A stretch of 64,000 nucleotides of DNA from Semisulcospira habei (lineage: Eukaryota; Mollusca; Gastropoda; Semisulcospiridae): positions 162,353,260 to 162,417,259 of the forward strand of contig BTPG01000003.1 in the NCBI GenBank assembly GCA_036245525.1. Direction: 5' to 3'. Of this stretch, positions 44,906 through 55,492 are shown one piece after another (position 1 is the first letter of the stretch; each line of letters opens with the position of its first letter). The notes beneath the pieces were generated by a model. It saw nothing but the letters and a program-made list of their open reading frames with translations. It did no database searches and was not told where the DNA came from. A program made the translations under genes and the position numbers.

Positions 44906-45044
44906 TTAACTCACTCAGTCCTGACACACTACAAAGAGATATGGATCGACCATGGTAGTTCAAGGGTTGTGCCCGGATAGCTTATCGCCAAGAGGCGCCA
45001 AGCTATCTGGGAACTACCCTTGAACTACCATGGTCGAACTATCT
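44906..45044. mobile_element. TTAA-B element
   Basis: The left end is TTAACTCACTCAGTCCTGAC. The long hairpin at 44935-45044 pairs AGAGATATGGATCGACCATG and GTAGTTC with GAACTACCATGGTCGAACTA and TCTC. The loop side has small indels (GGATAGCTTATCGCC). The right TTAA was not found; the element probably ends near 45080. Confidence 0.85.
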
Positions 45045-46309
45045 CCTGATACAGTCATGTAGTCTTTCCTGGATAAATTTCTACTTTGGAAATTACGACT
45101 TAGGGCACAAGGTGTCAACTTCATAATTTTTAAATATGCCGATTTCTTTGGGGATTTGCTTCTGGACGTTTTTATCCTAAATAGTTTTTCGTGTATTTAT
45201 TTTTCTACATGTCTCTCCAAGGTCTTTTTTCTTATTTTCTGCGTCTTTTTTTTTGCTAAATTAAACTTTTTTTATGATAGCTAAAATTTACCAACTTTCC
45301 CGACTTTTCTTCAAGAAAAGGCATATTTTTTTTACACCCAAATATGTGCCTCTTCTGGCGTTTTTATACGAGAATGGCTTGAAGTAATTGGGAATGAGCG
45401 TAGTTGGCCATGCTTGTTGAAACTGCCTGACACCTACACCCACAATCACGCTGGCAATCTGACCATGCAGGTCATCATCATCTGTCCGTCGCACGCCCAG
45501 ACCCCGACAACCTCACTCCGTCAAATGTACAGTCACACACAATCTCAGCTTTCTTTTAAAACAATCTATAGCGATGTCTGTTGCAGATCTAGCGCATATT
45601 GTCCCACACTGGTTGTCTCCGTCAATTCGCTAACCGCTTATCAGCGGTACCAAATGCAGGGATACAAAAAGAGGCAAAGACTTCTGTGCAAATTTTGGTT
45701 TCCGAGAGCGAGAGGTAGAATATGAGAATCCAAAAACTTGAAAGAACTGAGAAAAGGTCCGCCGGCTATCCAGGTTCAACTAAGGCGCTGGGATACATAG
45801 CAATTCATACCCATGGGTTAGGAAACCAACAATTCTAATCCATGCTGGCATAGGCCATAAATTCACATAAGCCTGTGCGACTGCTGGAGTTCATGAGATC
45901 CTATGTTGTTGTTTTTTTTTGTGTGAAAAGAACGGGTTGAGTGAAGGCCGACTGTGTTCTGTCTGAAACAAAAATCTGAAATTTACTTCAGCTTTCTGGG
46001 ATTTTGACTGGGGAAAAAAAAAACGACTCAGTGTCCAGAACTGAAGTACTATCACCCAATACAGTTTCTTTGATAATCTGTGCCACTTGCGAAGGAACAG
46101 AGCAGAAAGGGGCTTGTGAGAATCCACAATCCTCGCCTCTGGCAGGTGGAAGGGGCTGGCAATCTGAGAAGGCCATCTCCGGCACTCCAGCACTCCAAAA
46201 CTCCAAACTAGCCATCAGCCGCGAAATTTGTAGTTTCCGTTCATAAACAGGCCTTGGTCCATACATGTTACATTTTCGTGCGAGTGTTCACGGCACTCCG
46301 GACAAACGT
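45045..46309. other. No gene seen; two TTAA-C relics
   Basis: 45851-45904 (CATAGGCCATAAATTCACAT to GAGATCCTATG) and 46084-46146 (CCACTTGCGAAGG to TCCTCGCCTCTGGCAG) are eroded hairpins. T-rich sequence at 45240-45340. The 103-codon plus frame at 45414 has no recognised domain. Confidence 0.45.
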
Positions 46310-46375
46310 GTGCTGGCCTGTGGTTTTGGATCTTTCGGCTCCTAAGCCGAAAGGTCCAAAATCACAGACCAGCAC
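46310..46375. mobile_element. Pal-G palindrome
   Basis: GTGCTGGCCTGTGGTTTTGG and ATCTTTCGGCT pair with AGCCGAAAGGT and CCAAAATCACAGACCAGCAC around CCTA. A degenerate relative lies at 48.2 kb. No TTAA ends. Confidence 0.85.
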
Positions 46376-47533
46376 ATAATTATTTCTTCTGCAAGGCATG
46401 CAGTGACCTCCTTTTGAGCCATACCCTCATCTATGAACTGCGCACGTATGAACTGAAGGCGGCAATTGCAAATATAGAATTTCACAGCAACATGAATATG
46501 ACAAAACAGAACACCGCAATAAACGTTCTTGAATACAGCATTGTCAGCTAAACTGTTTTGCCGGTGATAGTTGTCGAGATCGAAATGTAAATTTACCCGT
46601 GCTAGAGAGGCCAACACGCTTCTCGTGTGAGCGTAAAACTGAAAATTTGCTAAAGTCCTTGAAGGATTTCAAGAGGAAATTGATGAAACATGCCAATGCA
46701 GTTTCACGTTTAACCCTGAATTGTAAAACAACAACAAAGCCTGAGGTTGACTTAAATGGGTATGACCTTTGCCAGCAATATGCACAGATTTTTATGAGCC
46801 CCTGGCCCTGCGTCTGCAGCGACTCATGAGAATCTGTGCTCTTGCGCACGGAATGGCCTGGATGAGAGACTGACCGGGGATGGCATGACGTAAAATGAGA
46901 TTTTGGCGGAAAACATGTTGGCTCATTATGCGTCATCTAACTGAAAAGCCACGACATTCTGACGATGCTGTGGGCGTGAATATTTTATCAAGAACACATA
47001 TTTTAATCTGCGTAGTCCCTCGTATCAAGAACACATTATATTTTAATATGCGTAGTCCCTCGTTCGGCTCCTACCATCTGCATGAGCCACAGATTCACAT
47101 AAAACATTGAAGCCGAAGTGGCTCTTGAAAATTTACTCCTCTTGCTGAACGACAGAAATAATTGAGCGTGATCACAATGGCACGGTGAAATGGCAGTCCG
47201 GATTAGTTGTCAAAGACTCAACGGACGTGCCTGGACGTTGCAAACAGCTATCGGACAATGTAACAGTTGTCACAAATTTCGTGGATACACCCTGAAAGAC
47301 TCAACGCGTTTTGTGACAACTTATCAGAAAACACCCAGGATGCGGTTTTTGCGAGTCCCCGCAATTTTTGAGACAGCAGTCATCAGGTTCATGAGACTCC
47401 ATGTGCTCTGTGACAACCATACATTCTGTCACGAGTGGAGACTCCAACGCACGTCCACAAGATTCATGACAAGTGTAGCATTGTCACAAAGCTTGGTTCA
47501 CACTCGGGCATCCAGTAGCACGATGATGTTGTC
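46376..47533. other. No gene seen; TTAA-C copies and a 2-copy tandem repeat
   Basis: 46778-46856 is a TTAA-C hairpin (AGCAATATGCACAGATTTT to GAGAATCTGTGCTCTTGC), and 47082-47143 is an eroded one. ATCAAGAACACAT...TTTTAAT.TGCGTAGTCCCTCG occurs twice in tandem at about 46987-47064. From 47200 to 47510 short phrases such as TTGTCACAAA, TTTTGTGACAAC and GTCACAAAGC recur in both orientations. Confidence 0.55.
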
Positions 47534-47640
47534 AGTTGCATGAGTGAGCTTAGTCCTGCGCAAGACACTCAGCAAACAGATCCGCTACTGCGAAGACCGT
47601 GCTAAGTGGCTTGCGCAGGACTATGCTCAATCATGCAACT
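47534..47640. repeat. 107-bp palindrome
   Basis: AGTTGCATGAGTGAGC then TTAGTCCTGCGCAAG pair with CTTGCGCAGGACTATG then CTCAATCATGCAACT. The loop is about 35 bases. It is single-copy here and may be the end of a larger inverted structure. Confidence 0.8.
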
Positions 47641-48068
47641 GGTCCCTGGAAAGACTACGCAAAAATACGTCATACGTACAGTGGGCAAAGCACATCTAGA
47701 TCCACTGCCACTGCACTTCACTTTAAAGTCTTTTACAATCATCAGCTCCGCGCAAGTCGCTGCGTTGGATTGATCACACACGTGGGTTTGGTTGGACTGA
47801 TCATACAAATGGCATTAGGCTGATTGATAGTGACAATTCGACCTGACAGAACCGACCGCAGAGAGCGGTTGATTAGCTCTTGAGCCACTCGATCCATGAG
47901 GGTTCGGTGGAAGTGCGCCAACCTGGCACGTGAAGAGCAAAGCTAACCAGTCACTTCCTTTCGTTGTGCCACCATGGTCGACCCACTTCTCTCATATACC
48001 GGTGGAGCGTGTGAATTTGAAGTAGAGCTTCAAATCGAACGGTGATACCTGTACTGCGTGATCATACT
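47641..48068. other. No gene seen
   Basis: Contains GTTGGATTGATCACACACG / GGTTGGACTGATCATACA, a local near-repeat at 47763-47812. A CCATGGTCGACCCAC phrase at 47972 may be a TTAA-B outer arm. Confidence 0.4.
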
Positions 48069-48318
48069 GCCATGTGAAGGCAAAAGACCGCAAGTCCACG
48101 TTTGTGAAAATCGATATTTTCATTGTAATACAATGCTTTTTACAAAACTGGACTTACTGTCTTTTGCAACTGCATGCGTCTCCCCGATACCGACAAATTA
48201 AGATTTTATAATGGTCTGCGGTTCTGGGCATTAAGGACCTTGGCCGCCATGTCCACCTGCGGTTGTGCAGTAAAGGTTCCTGGCCGCAAGGTCCAAAATC
48301 ACAGACCAGTGCATAGTA
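48069..48318. mobile_element. Pal-E element followed by a Pal-G relative
   Basis: 48069-48175 is Pal-E: GCCATGTGAAGGCAAAAGAC, CAAGTCCACGTTTGTGAAAA, GTAATACAATG, then TGGACTTACTGTCTTTTGC. 48212-48318 is a diverged Pal-G: GGTCTGCGGTTCTGGGC to CCAAAATCACAGACCAGTGC. Confidence 0.75.
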
Positions 48319-48394
48319 ACATCGACTGAGGGCGGCATTACAGATGACAGGAAATAAATGAGACGAAGTTGCGTCGTGTCGTCTTGTCATTCAC

Positions 48395-49979
48395 TGTTAC
48401 GTGTTAAGTCGTAGTCGCAGTATGATATCACACCAGACGCACGCACGTAAGGTTCTTTTAAAGAAACTTCACACAGCTGCAACCCGTCATACGTGGCTTA
48501 AGGATGTAGACCACACTGGAGTAACAGTTCCAACAATATTTTATTGCAGCGATGCGATCTCCAAACAATGCATTCACAAATGCACCAACACTGATACAAT
48601 GTCTCCTCTACAACGTATCCACGCTTCTGACACACTGTGGCTATCATACAATGTAAACACTGTACACTGCATAACTCCATCACTGACAATGTACAAACGC
48701 GCTTCCCAGCACAATCTTTTATAGTATAATAGCTTTCCATAATAATCTAGCAAACTCATGCAACACAACCAATCAGAACAGAACACGTAACACTATTGAT
48801 GAAAAAGAACTTTCTAGAATAATGATTGATTGATTGTACATTGCTTAACGTCCCGACAGCAACAAGGCTTTCTCAGGACGTGCCTGCACTGCTTGTGAAA
48901 AAAAAAACTAAACTAAACAGAACATTGAATGTATGTCGCCAGCCGGTCAAATACATTAAATAAACCTAACACATGGGGCCTAAATAAAGCTAAGACCATT
49001 TAGCAACACACATCCAATATCAAGAGCTACAGGCAGTGCAGACCGTAGGGAGAGTGTTAAAAAGGCAAATACAGGTGAATGGACAAAGGGTAGACAGAAA
49101 CACATGCCCCAGAATAGAGAGAATAGAGAGAAAAACCCACCCTGTGGGGCTGACCAGGGTGACTCTGGGAACTAAAAAGTACCTAACCCCACCCAAGTCC
49201 CCCAGGGCAGACCCGTTGATTGATTGATTGTACATTGCTTAACGTCCCGACAGCAACAAGGCTTTCTCAGGACGTGCCTGCACTGCTTGTGAAAAAAAAC
49301 AACCAACTAAACAGAACATTGAATGTATGTCGCCAGCCGGTCAAACACATTAAATAAACCTAACACATGGGGCCTAAATAAAGCTAAGACCATTTAGCAA
49401 CACACATCCAATATCAAGAGCTACAGGCAGTGCAGACAGTAGGGAGAGTTTAAAAAAGGCAAATACAGGTGAATGGACCTCGGGTAGACAGAAACACATG
49501 CCCCAGAATAGAGAGAAAACCCCACCCTGTGGGGCTGACCAGGGTGACCCTGGGAACTAAAAAATACCTAACCCCACCCAAGTCGGGTGAACAGACTACA
49601 ATAGTCTACAAAATTCGACTGCTACTTTCAACCTCAATTTTGGGAAATCCCGGTGTGTAATGACGTTACACAAGAATACGCTACACAGTTCACGACCTGC
49701 CCGAATTCTTCGGAAGTTTCATGAGTTTTCGTAACACATACTGGCTGCTAACTTCACGCGCACAGAAAACAAGGTGATTATTCGAGCGGTTTCTAGACTC
49801 TTCGGGATTCAACTCCGTGTATCAAAAAGACAATCAATTCCGCACTCTGTGCGAATGATAGCGAAACTTACTAAAAAGGTTCGTGATTCGTAATCGTGAT
49901 AGCTCAAATAAATATCGGATCGTTTCCTACGATTAATGCATGCATGCTCCCACAGAACAACACATCCACAATCGTAACA
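48395..49979. mobile_element. Solo LTR, copy 3, split by SINE-I pair
   Basis: TGTTACG at 48395 and CGTAACA ending 49979, flanked by TTCAC on both sides (48390-48394 and 49980-49984), a perfect 5-bp duplication. The left part (48395 to about 48825) matches 13326-13790 and the right part (about 49590-49979) matches 13785-14211, so the insertion point corresponds to about 13785 in copy 1. Without the insert the LTR is about 820 bp. This copy keeps the canonical TG start. Confidence 0.92.
48826..49584 (-). mobile_element. Two head-to-tail SINE-I copies
   Basis: Copy 1 is 48826-49215 and copy 2 is 49216-49584, both with tails at the plus-strand left (TTGATTGATTGTACATTGC). They are about 95 percent alike by eye. 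Copy 1 has an AATAGAG duplication near 49116. The junction CCCG|TTGATTGATTG is exact. Either the second copy integrated at the end of the first or the pair arose by tandem duplication. No clear target duplication brackets the pair. Confidence 0.88.
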
Positions 49980-50050
49980 TTCACACATAAACGAACAGTC
50001 ATACACGCACGAATCAGACGCAGACAATCAAACATCTCCAAAACAAGAAA

Positions 50051-50310
50051 AAAGTCCTCGGACCGATGTCGGTCGCTGTTGGCCCGCGCAGGGCCGTTCG
50101 CGGGCCAACAGCAACCGACACCGGTCCGATAAGCTTTTGCGTACTGGGGTGAAAATACCAAGGCGAGTCGAAAGAATAAAAAAGTCCTCGGACCGATGTC
50201 GGTCGCTGTTGGCCCGCGCAGGGCTGTTCGCGGGCCAACAGCAGCCGGCACCGGTCCGATAAGCTTTTGCGTACTGGGGTGAAAATACCAAGGCGAGTCG
50301 AAACAATAAA
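50051..50310. mobile_element. Pal-F element tandemly duplicated (130 bp x 2)
   Basis: 50051-50180 and 50181-50310 are the same length and differ at only a few bases. Each contains one full Pal-F: CCTCGGACCGATGTCGGTCG, CTGTTGGCCCGCG, mirrored, then AGCTTTTGCGTACTGGGG, plus about 30 bases of flank (AATACCAAGGCGAGTCGAAA). Flank inclusion shows that the second copy came from duplication, not transposition. Confidence 0.93.
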
Positions 50311-51910
50311 CAGGTGATAACGGCAAACAGGTGATACAAACAGGTGATCAACATCCTCTGGCGGCTTGCTGAGACACCTCCGCAAGGTGCATCAAGACCG
50401 GAAGCGCAACGATGTCTTAACCCCTTATGTAAGCAGCCACCGGTAGTGTAACAGCACCACACAAAATTGGTTAATGTAATGGCGTAATCGGCGCCAGTAA
50501 CGACGCAGACTTTGTATTTTCATGTGTCAAAACAACAGACGATTGGTCTGAAGTACATACATGTACAAGATTCCAGAAGCGTGATATAAAACTCTGCCAA
50601 AGATCAGGCGGAATATCCAATTTAAGTGTAACGCCTGCATCCATAACAATGTTCGAAAATCCACAGTATTATGCCAATGATACATATGCGCAGGTAAGTG
50701 ACTGAAATCAAAGTTGTTAAGAGCTTATGACATCTGCTGCACGCACAGAGCCTTTTCTCTCTTCAAAAAGAATCACGGACAACGCACGGTTAAAATAAAG
50801 TCGAATTCGCATTCTGTGGTGACAAACAGACAAGTTTGATAAAAGGTGAGTAACAATATCTTCACGATCTTTACCAAGCACAATGGGCAAGAAAAGAGTC
50901 AGGTGCTCTCACAAGAGAAGTCTTGAAGGGCAAATGTGCAACCTGCCATTACAGACCAAGCTACAGCCACCTAAATAATGTCTTTTATGACAGATGATCT
51001 CTCATAAAGGTGGTCTCTCAAACATAATCTGATATACATAAAGAAAACATCATAAAACAAAACGATGCACTTATAATAATGAGCGTGCATAAAGTGCAGT
51101 GAGGAGTAACAGGAGAAAGGAAACCAACTTCTGAATCTGCACCCAAAAGTAAACTTCGCTCCGAGAGCAAGGTGTCCCGCGGAGAAAGAATGATGCTCAT
51201 CAGAGCCCAGGGAGCGAAACTATTTTTCAGCCGCACACTTCTTCCCAAAGGACTTCCTCAATACACGATACAAGAGGTATAGATTATCATGAGCCTCTAT
51301 TCTTGCTGGCTTCACGGGCGTCTATTTTTCTACCTAATGAAGGGGGAATACGAGAGGCTAATCCATGAACGATGTTTTCATCAACAAAGTGTATATGGCC
51401 GTAAAAAATGTAATCAAGGGCAGCTTATACTATTACTGTTAGCGTTCCACATATTTCCAGCTTCTTGAAGACACTATCATAGTCGAGTCATAAACCGAAA
51501 CCATGCCAATCCAATCCATCCATACACCCCCGTCCGTCCGTCGGTCAGTCGTTAGGTCGTCCAATCAATTTGTCAAGCAATATATCCATCAAGCAATCTA
51601 TCAAGCAAACAGCCAAACATCTGTTCAATCAACCTCGACCCATCTAAAACCAACGTCGGAGAGGTCGTGAGTGCGGAGGGAAGAGCGAGGGGAGGGGGAT
51701 CCACATGTCCGTATAATCAAGTCTCTCTGCTTGCTGGTGACAACAGATTTCTCGAATCTTTACAGTTCACTGACCGGGGCTAAAACATGTATGAGGAGGG
51801 CTGGCCTGTCAAATGGTTGACAGGTCACGAATAAAAGCTCTGTACTGACCGTGCTCTGACCCTTTCATCCGCCACGCAGGCGCATAGATTCTCAAACTGA
51901 CCTTTCATCT
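50311..51910. other. No gene seen
   Basis: About 1.6 kb with little repeat content. ACAGGTGATA recurs three times at 50313-50347. An eroded TTAA-C phrase lies at 51268-51330. The 76-codon minus frame at 51018 has no domain. This is one of the longest stretches free of obvious elements. Confidence 0.4.
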
Positions 51911-51975
51911 GCAAGACGCGTCGATTCTCACGAGCCCCTGCGACTGCAGGGGCTCATGAGAATCCATGCCATTTG
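51911..51975. mobile_element. TTAA-C hairpin
   Basis: GCAAGACGCGTCGATTCTC, GAGCCCCTGCGACTGCAGGG, then CTCATGAGAATCCATGCC. Centre almost perfect. Confidence 0.85.
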
Positions 51976-52130
51976 GTAGCAAAAATCGCTTTGAACTCCA
52001 CTTACTCCTCCCACGCAAATTGCCCTGCGTTTAGTCAAAGACCAATTAATTGGTCTATGGTTTAGTCGACCATAGTGTAGCCAAATACCAGCTCCTGTAC
52101 ACAGTTCTTTCATTCACAACTCCGCAGGGC

Positions 52131-52231
52131 GTAAAAGGTTCTCGGGCCGACATCGGCAGCAGTTGGTCCGCGCACGTCAGTGCGCGGGCCGACTGCGGCC
52201 GAAGTTGGCCCGAAGTCCTTTGTTTTCTGGG
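52131..52231. mobile_element. Pal-F palindrome
   Basis: TAAAAGGTTCTCGGGCCGAC, ATCGGCAGCAGTTGGTCCGC and GCACGTCAGTGCGCGGGC, then the mirrored arm and CCTTTGTTTTCTGGG. Good pairing, GC-rich core. Confidence 0.85.
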
Positions 52232-52617
52232 TGGATCTATCGTAGAACTCCAACAATGGCGTCTGTAGACTGCGTCATCGGCGGCAATGATCGCCACAGT
52301 CACTAAGCATCTACCCAAAGACTAGGCTCAGAATAGTCGCTGCTTGTCACGTATGTCGGAATGGGGGACAAAGGCGAGAGAGAAAAAAAAATGGACGCCG
52401 AGAAAACAAAAGCAGGTGAAAAGATCAGGTTGCGTCTGTAGCCTCCAGAGACTCAGACCATCTGTGATCATCTGTAAAAGAGACGACAGATCAAAGGTCC
52501 CTTATAGCGCGGGGACCCACTGTTTCCTTTCACTTTCCCATTTTCTTCTTTCAATTTAGGTCAACCGAATCATTACACACGGGTTCCTACGCCACTGACT
52601 TCTGTTCTGCTCTGACA
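52232..52617. other. No gene seen
   Basis: No recognisable element or exon. A-rich patch at 52382-52391. Confidence 0.4.
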
Positions 52618-52742
52618 TTTAATCCATATCATGCTGAAGCTAAAAGCTTCAAATTTGTACACTGCCATATGCAAGCTACATTATAGTACTTACAGATAAA
52701 GAACTATTTTAGTCAAACTTATTTCACACATTGGTGTATGAA
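52618..52742. mobile_element. TTAA composite relative without the B hairpin
   Basis: In reverse orientation to 35492-35715: TTTAATCCATATCATGC, then AAGCTTCAAATTTGTACACT, CCATATGCAAGCTACATTAT, AGTACTTACAGATAAAG, then AACTATTTTAGTCAAACTTA and TTTCACACATTGGTGTATGA. The 70-bp hairpin and about 15 bases beside it, present in both other copies, are absent between GATAAAG and AACTATTTT. Confidence 0.82.
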
Positions 52743-52888
52743 GCTCCATGAAGTAAACCTACGTCTTTGTTGTCGACCCCCATCTGCTCCATTTGTACCT
52801 CCTTTTCTTTGCTATAGCCACCGATTCTCCCATCATACATTGATATAGTTATTGAACACGTTTCGTCTCAGATGAAGACATACAATAA

Positions 52889-53123
52889 TAGTGAGGTTAC
52901 GTTTACGCCTGACGACTCTCAACAACGAACAGATAACCAGAAGCATAGACAATACCAAAGAGGCATTTATCATCATGAGCACTCCGGATTCATGAGGATC
53001 TATGCCTCTTGGGGATTTTTGGAGTATTGTCTAAGCTTATAACACACCTTTTCCAACTGAATTACCCCACCTATTAACATTGATTGCGGAGGATTTTGTT
53101 GCAGTTTTGCTGTGTTGCCTGGA

Positions 53124-53194
<71 letters not shown>

Positions 53195-53310
53195 TGTGTG
53201 CGCGCGCGCGCGCTTATGTGTTTATTACTGTGTACAGTTTTTGTAATTTCATTTTTGAAATTTGTAAGGCGTCTAGAGCTCTATCTGAGGTTAGGCGCCA
53301 TAGAAATCAC

Positions 53311-53349
<39 letters not shown>

Positions 53350-53417
53350 TTGTTATCCGCCATGACTTCGTTCTCGTTCGTTGTTGCGAGTCGTTTGCTG
53401 CAAAGGAAACCTCACTG
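52889..53417. mobile_element. Pal-M element split by a retroposon tail and GT tract
   Basis: TAGTGAGGTTACGTTTACGC and ACTCTCAACAACGAAC at the left pair with GTTCGTTGTTGCGAGTCGTT and AAAGGAAACCTCACT at the right. Central hairpin GACAATACCAAAGAGGC to GGGATTTTTGGAGTATTGTC (52950-53032). Between the hairpin and the right arm lie a (GT)n tract (53126-53192) and a retroposon-like end with (ATT)n, not present in the 31.2 kb copy. Confidence 0.82.
53214..53352 (+). mobile_element. Retroposon 3' end with (ATT)n tail
   Basis: TTTGTAAGGCGTCTAGAGCT and GGTTAGGCGCCATAGAAATC lead into (ATT)n of about 14 units. A gene-end-like phrase of the AGGCGC..TA.AAATCA type followed by ATT repeats is typical of invertebrate LINE/SINE 3' ends. 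A weaker cousin lies at 56320-56365. Confidence 0.65.
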
Positions 53418-54059
53418 ATAACAACACGTCACTACTAACATTCCTTACAATTCAAAGCAAGAAAAATGCCGACGACACGTAATTACCCACGGTTCTTGAG
53501 AGGCTTTTCCCAGAAAACAACAGGTACTCGGCTCGACCTCCGTCGCGGTTGGCCCCCACAAGACCGGGCTCGACTCAACTGCAACCGACGTCGGCGATTG
53601 GGTTTCTTTAGATTTCTGTAACTATGTCACTAGTCACTTATGTTCACGACAAAAAAGTCATGCCATGCCCTTTATTTTGGTAGACATGACCGAATTCAAA
53701 GCTCACTTTTTAGAAAACCCGCGGTCTGCGGTAAAATCTGAAATCTCCTCATCATTTTGAAGGGCAGATTGGGCTAATTCCAACTAGTACCTGGCTTTTA
53801 ACGTAATCACTGACATTACGACACTGGATCTAGCAAGGGTACACGTATCGCTATGTAGAAGAACTCACACAGAGAGGCAACTTGGGAACTGCCATTTGAG
53901 GAAAAGCTGGGGTCCACCTTAAGTCAGCGAATGGCACAGACTCTGACGTGCCACTGGCGCTCTTCTGTTCTGTTCTCCTAAACCCGATATATACAGACAA
54001 GCAAAAGAAATGCGACGTTTTTGAAATCATCGGAAACACTGTCGCATTTCTATTGTTCT
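53418..54059. mobile_element. Unassigned sequence with one Pal-F relic
   Basis: 53505-53610 keeps CCCAGAAAACAACAGGTACTC, GACCTCCGTCGCGGTTGGCC and CAACTGCAACCGACGTCGGC with incomplete pairing. The rest is unassigned. Confidence 0.55.
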
Positions 54060-55492
54060 TCAGTATATGCGGATGCAGGTACTCTCGAGAATCTATGTGC
54101 CTTGCAGATGGGCGAGTCTGGTCGAGTGACTGAATAATTTTCGCAACCACAAGGTACAGACAGAGCCAAAAATGATGCATGGACTCGTGTATATCCGTGG
54201 CCCCATTTGACGGAAGTGGATGGGTGACAAGCTACGACTACAACCAGAAGGTAAAAAAAAGATTTGTCGTTCCTCGTCGCAGGATCAGAGGTAATCTCCC
54301 CTGTGGAGTCGTCCGCCTATGGGGTAATCTCCCCGCGATGCGGCGCTGACTCTGAGATGGCTGATAAATCAAAGTGGGGGCGCGGGCGCGTTAAAAAAAA
54401 AAAAAAAAAAAAAGCCACCGACAGAACATTGGCGAAACCTGCTTGCAGTCCTTCAAGCAGACATTTCCATTTGCAAGTCACATGGATTTCTCTTGAGCTC
54501 CTGCAACTAGCAAGCGGACATGAGAATCTATGCCTTTTGCAGGGGATAAATCAAAGGCGGAGGCGCATTAAAAAAAAAGGTTTTCACAGATCATTGGCAC
54601 AACCTGTCCCATTCAGCATCCCTTTTCGCAAAGCAAGAGGCAGAGATTCTCATGAACCCCATACGGTTATCACTTGCACTACACGCTTTTACAATGCAAA
54701 TCACAGCCGTGATGAGCACGTTATTGGGTGTTTAAACGTATGGCTGCACCCGTTACATCTGCCGGGAGGAAACCCTGTCATTACGCAAGTGGCATGGATT
54801 CTCATGAGCTCCTGCAGCTGCAGGGGCTCATGGAAATCTATGCCACGCGCACTCTATTTATTTACACTTACTTCCTTGGTCCTCAAACGTAGGAGGCAGC
54901 TTAAAGTTGGTGCGTTTGGCGTACTTCTTACTTCAGCCATTTTCGGCACTGCCGTCTGCAGCTGAGGTCCATGCGAATCTATATGCCTCCCGTCCGTCAT
55001 ATCCTTACCCTTACACGCATGGTATTCAAAAGGAAGAAGCTACTGAGCGTACAAACGGTTAATCCAGACCAAAAAGGTGACTGCTTAGCGGCTAATCTCT
55101 CTGTTTGTTTGTTTGTCTATTTTGACAAAGGGTATTTACCCGAAATATTAATAAATTGTGTTGTACCCGTCTTTTCTAAGCGTGTTTCTTTCTCCGTTGG
55201 GTATTTCTGTACAAACGGTTGCATGACGATACCAGCTACATCTCAAAGCGAGGGGGAATCGTCTGCGGCAAGTTCATAAAGATGGAAGCATTACATGAAA
55301 AGCCACCAGAAACAAGAGCGGCCGTGGCTATTAAAGAAGAAGCGAGCTTTTATCTTGTCTTGCCAAATCCGTGCGCTTGCGTGAAAAGCGGTCTGTAATG
55401 ACCCCGCCATAAGCCGTTTTTTATCTACAAGAGGCATAGATTCTCATGAGTCACTGCAGCCGCAGGGGCTTATGAGAATCTATGTCTCTTGT
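54060..55492. mobile_element. TTAA-C cluster (at least five copies)
   Basis: 54070-54112 (arm fragment), 54468-54542 (eroded), 54630-54665 (left arm only), 54785-54850 (GCAAGTGGCATGGATTCTC with a GCTCCTGCAGCTGCAGGGGC centre, well preserved), 54957-54990 (fragment) and 55428-55492 (ACAAGAGGCATAGATTCTC to GAATCTATGTCTCTTGT, well preserved). A poly-A run lies at 54392-54413. The 233-codon plus frame at 54264-54965 merely reads through these hairpins. Confidence 0.7.

Noticed and set aside
49904..50462. Repeated RTGAGCCWPANxPARANSDRHRSEDF-like minus proteins
   Set aside because: Produced by the tandem Pal-F duplication; the periodic protein only mirrors the DNA repeat.
53084..53418. CVCV and YYYY frames
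   Set aside because: Translation of (GT)n and (ATT)n tracts.
54264..54965. Longest plus-strand open frame, 233 codons
   Set aside because: It reads through a poly-A run and several TTAA-C hairpins. The lysine run and the low-complexity content are products of repeats, and no domain is visible.
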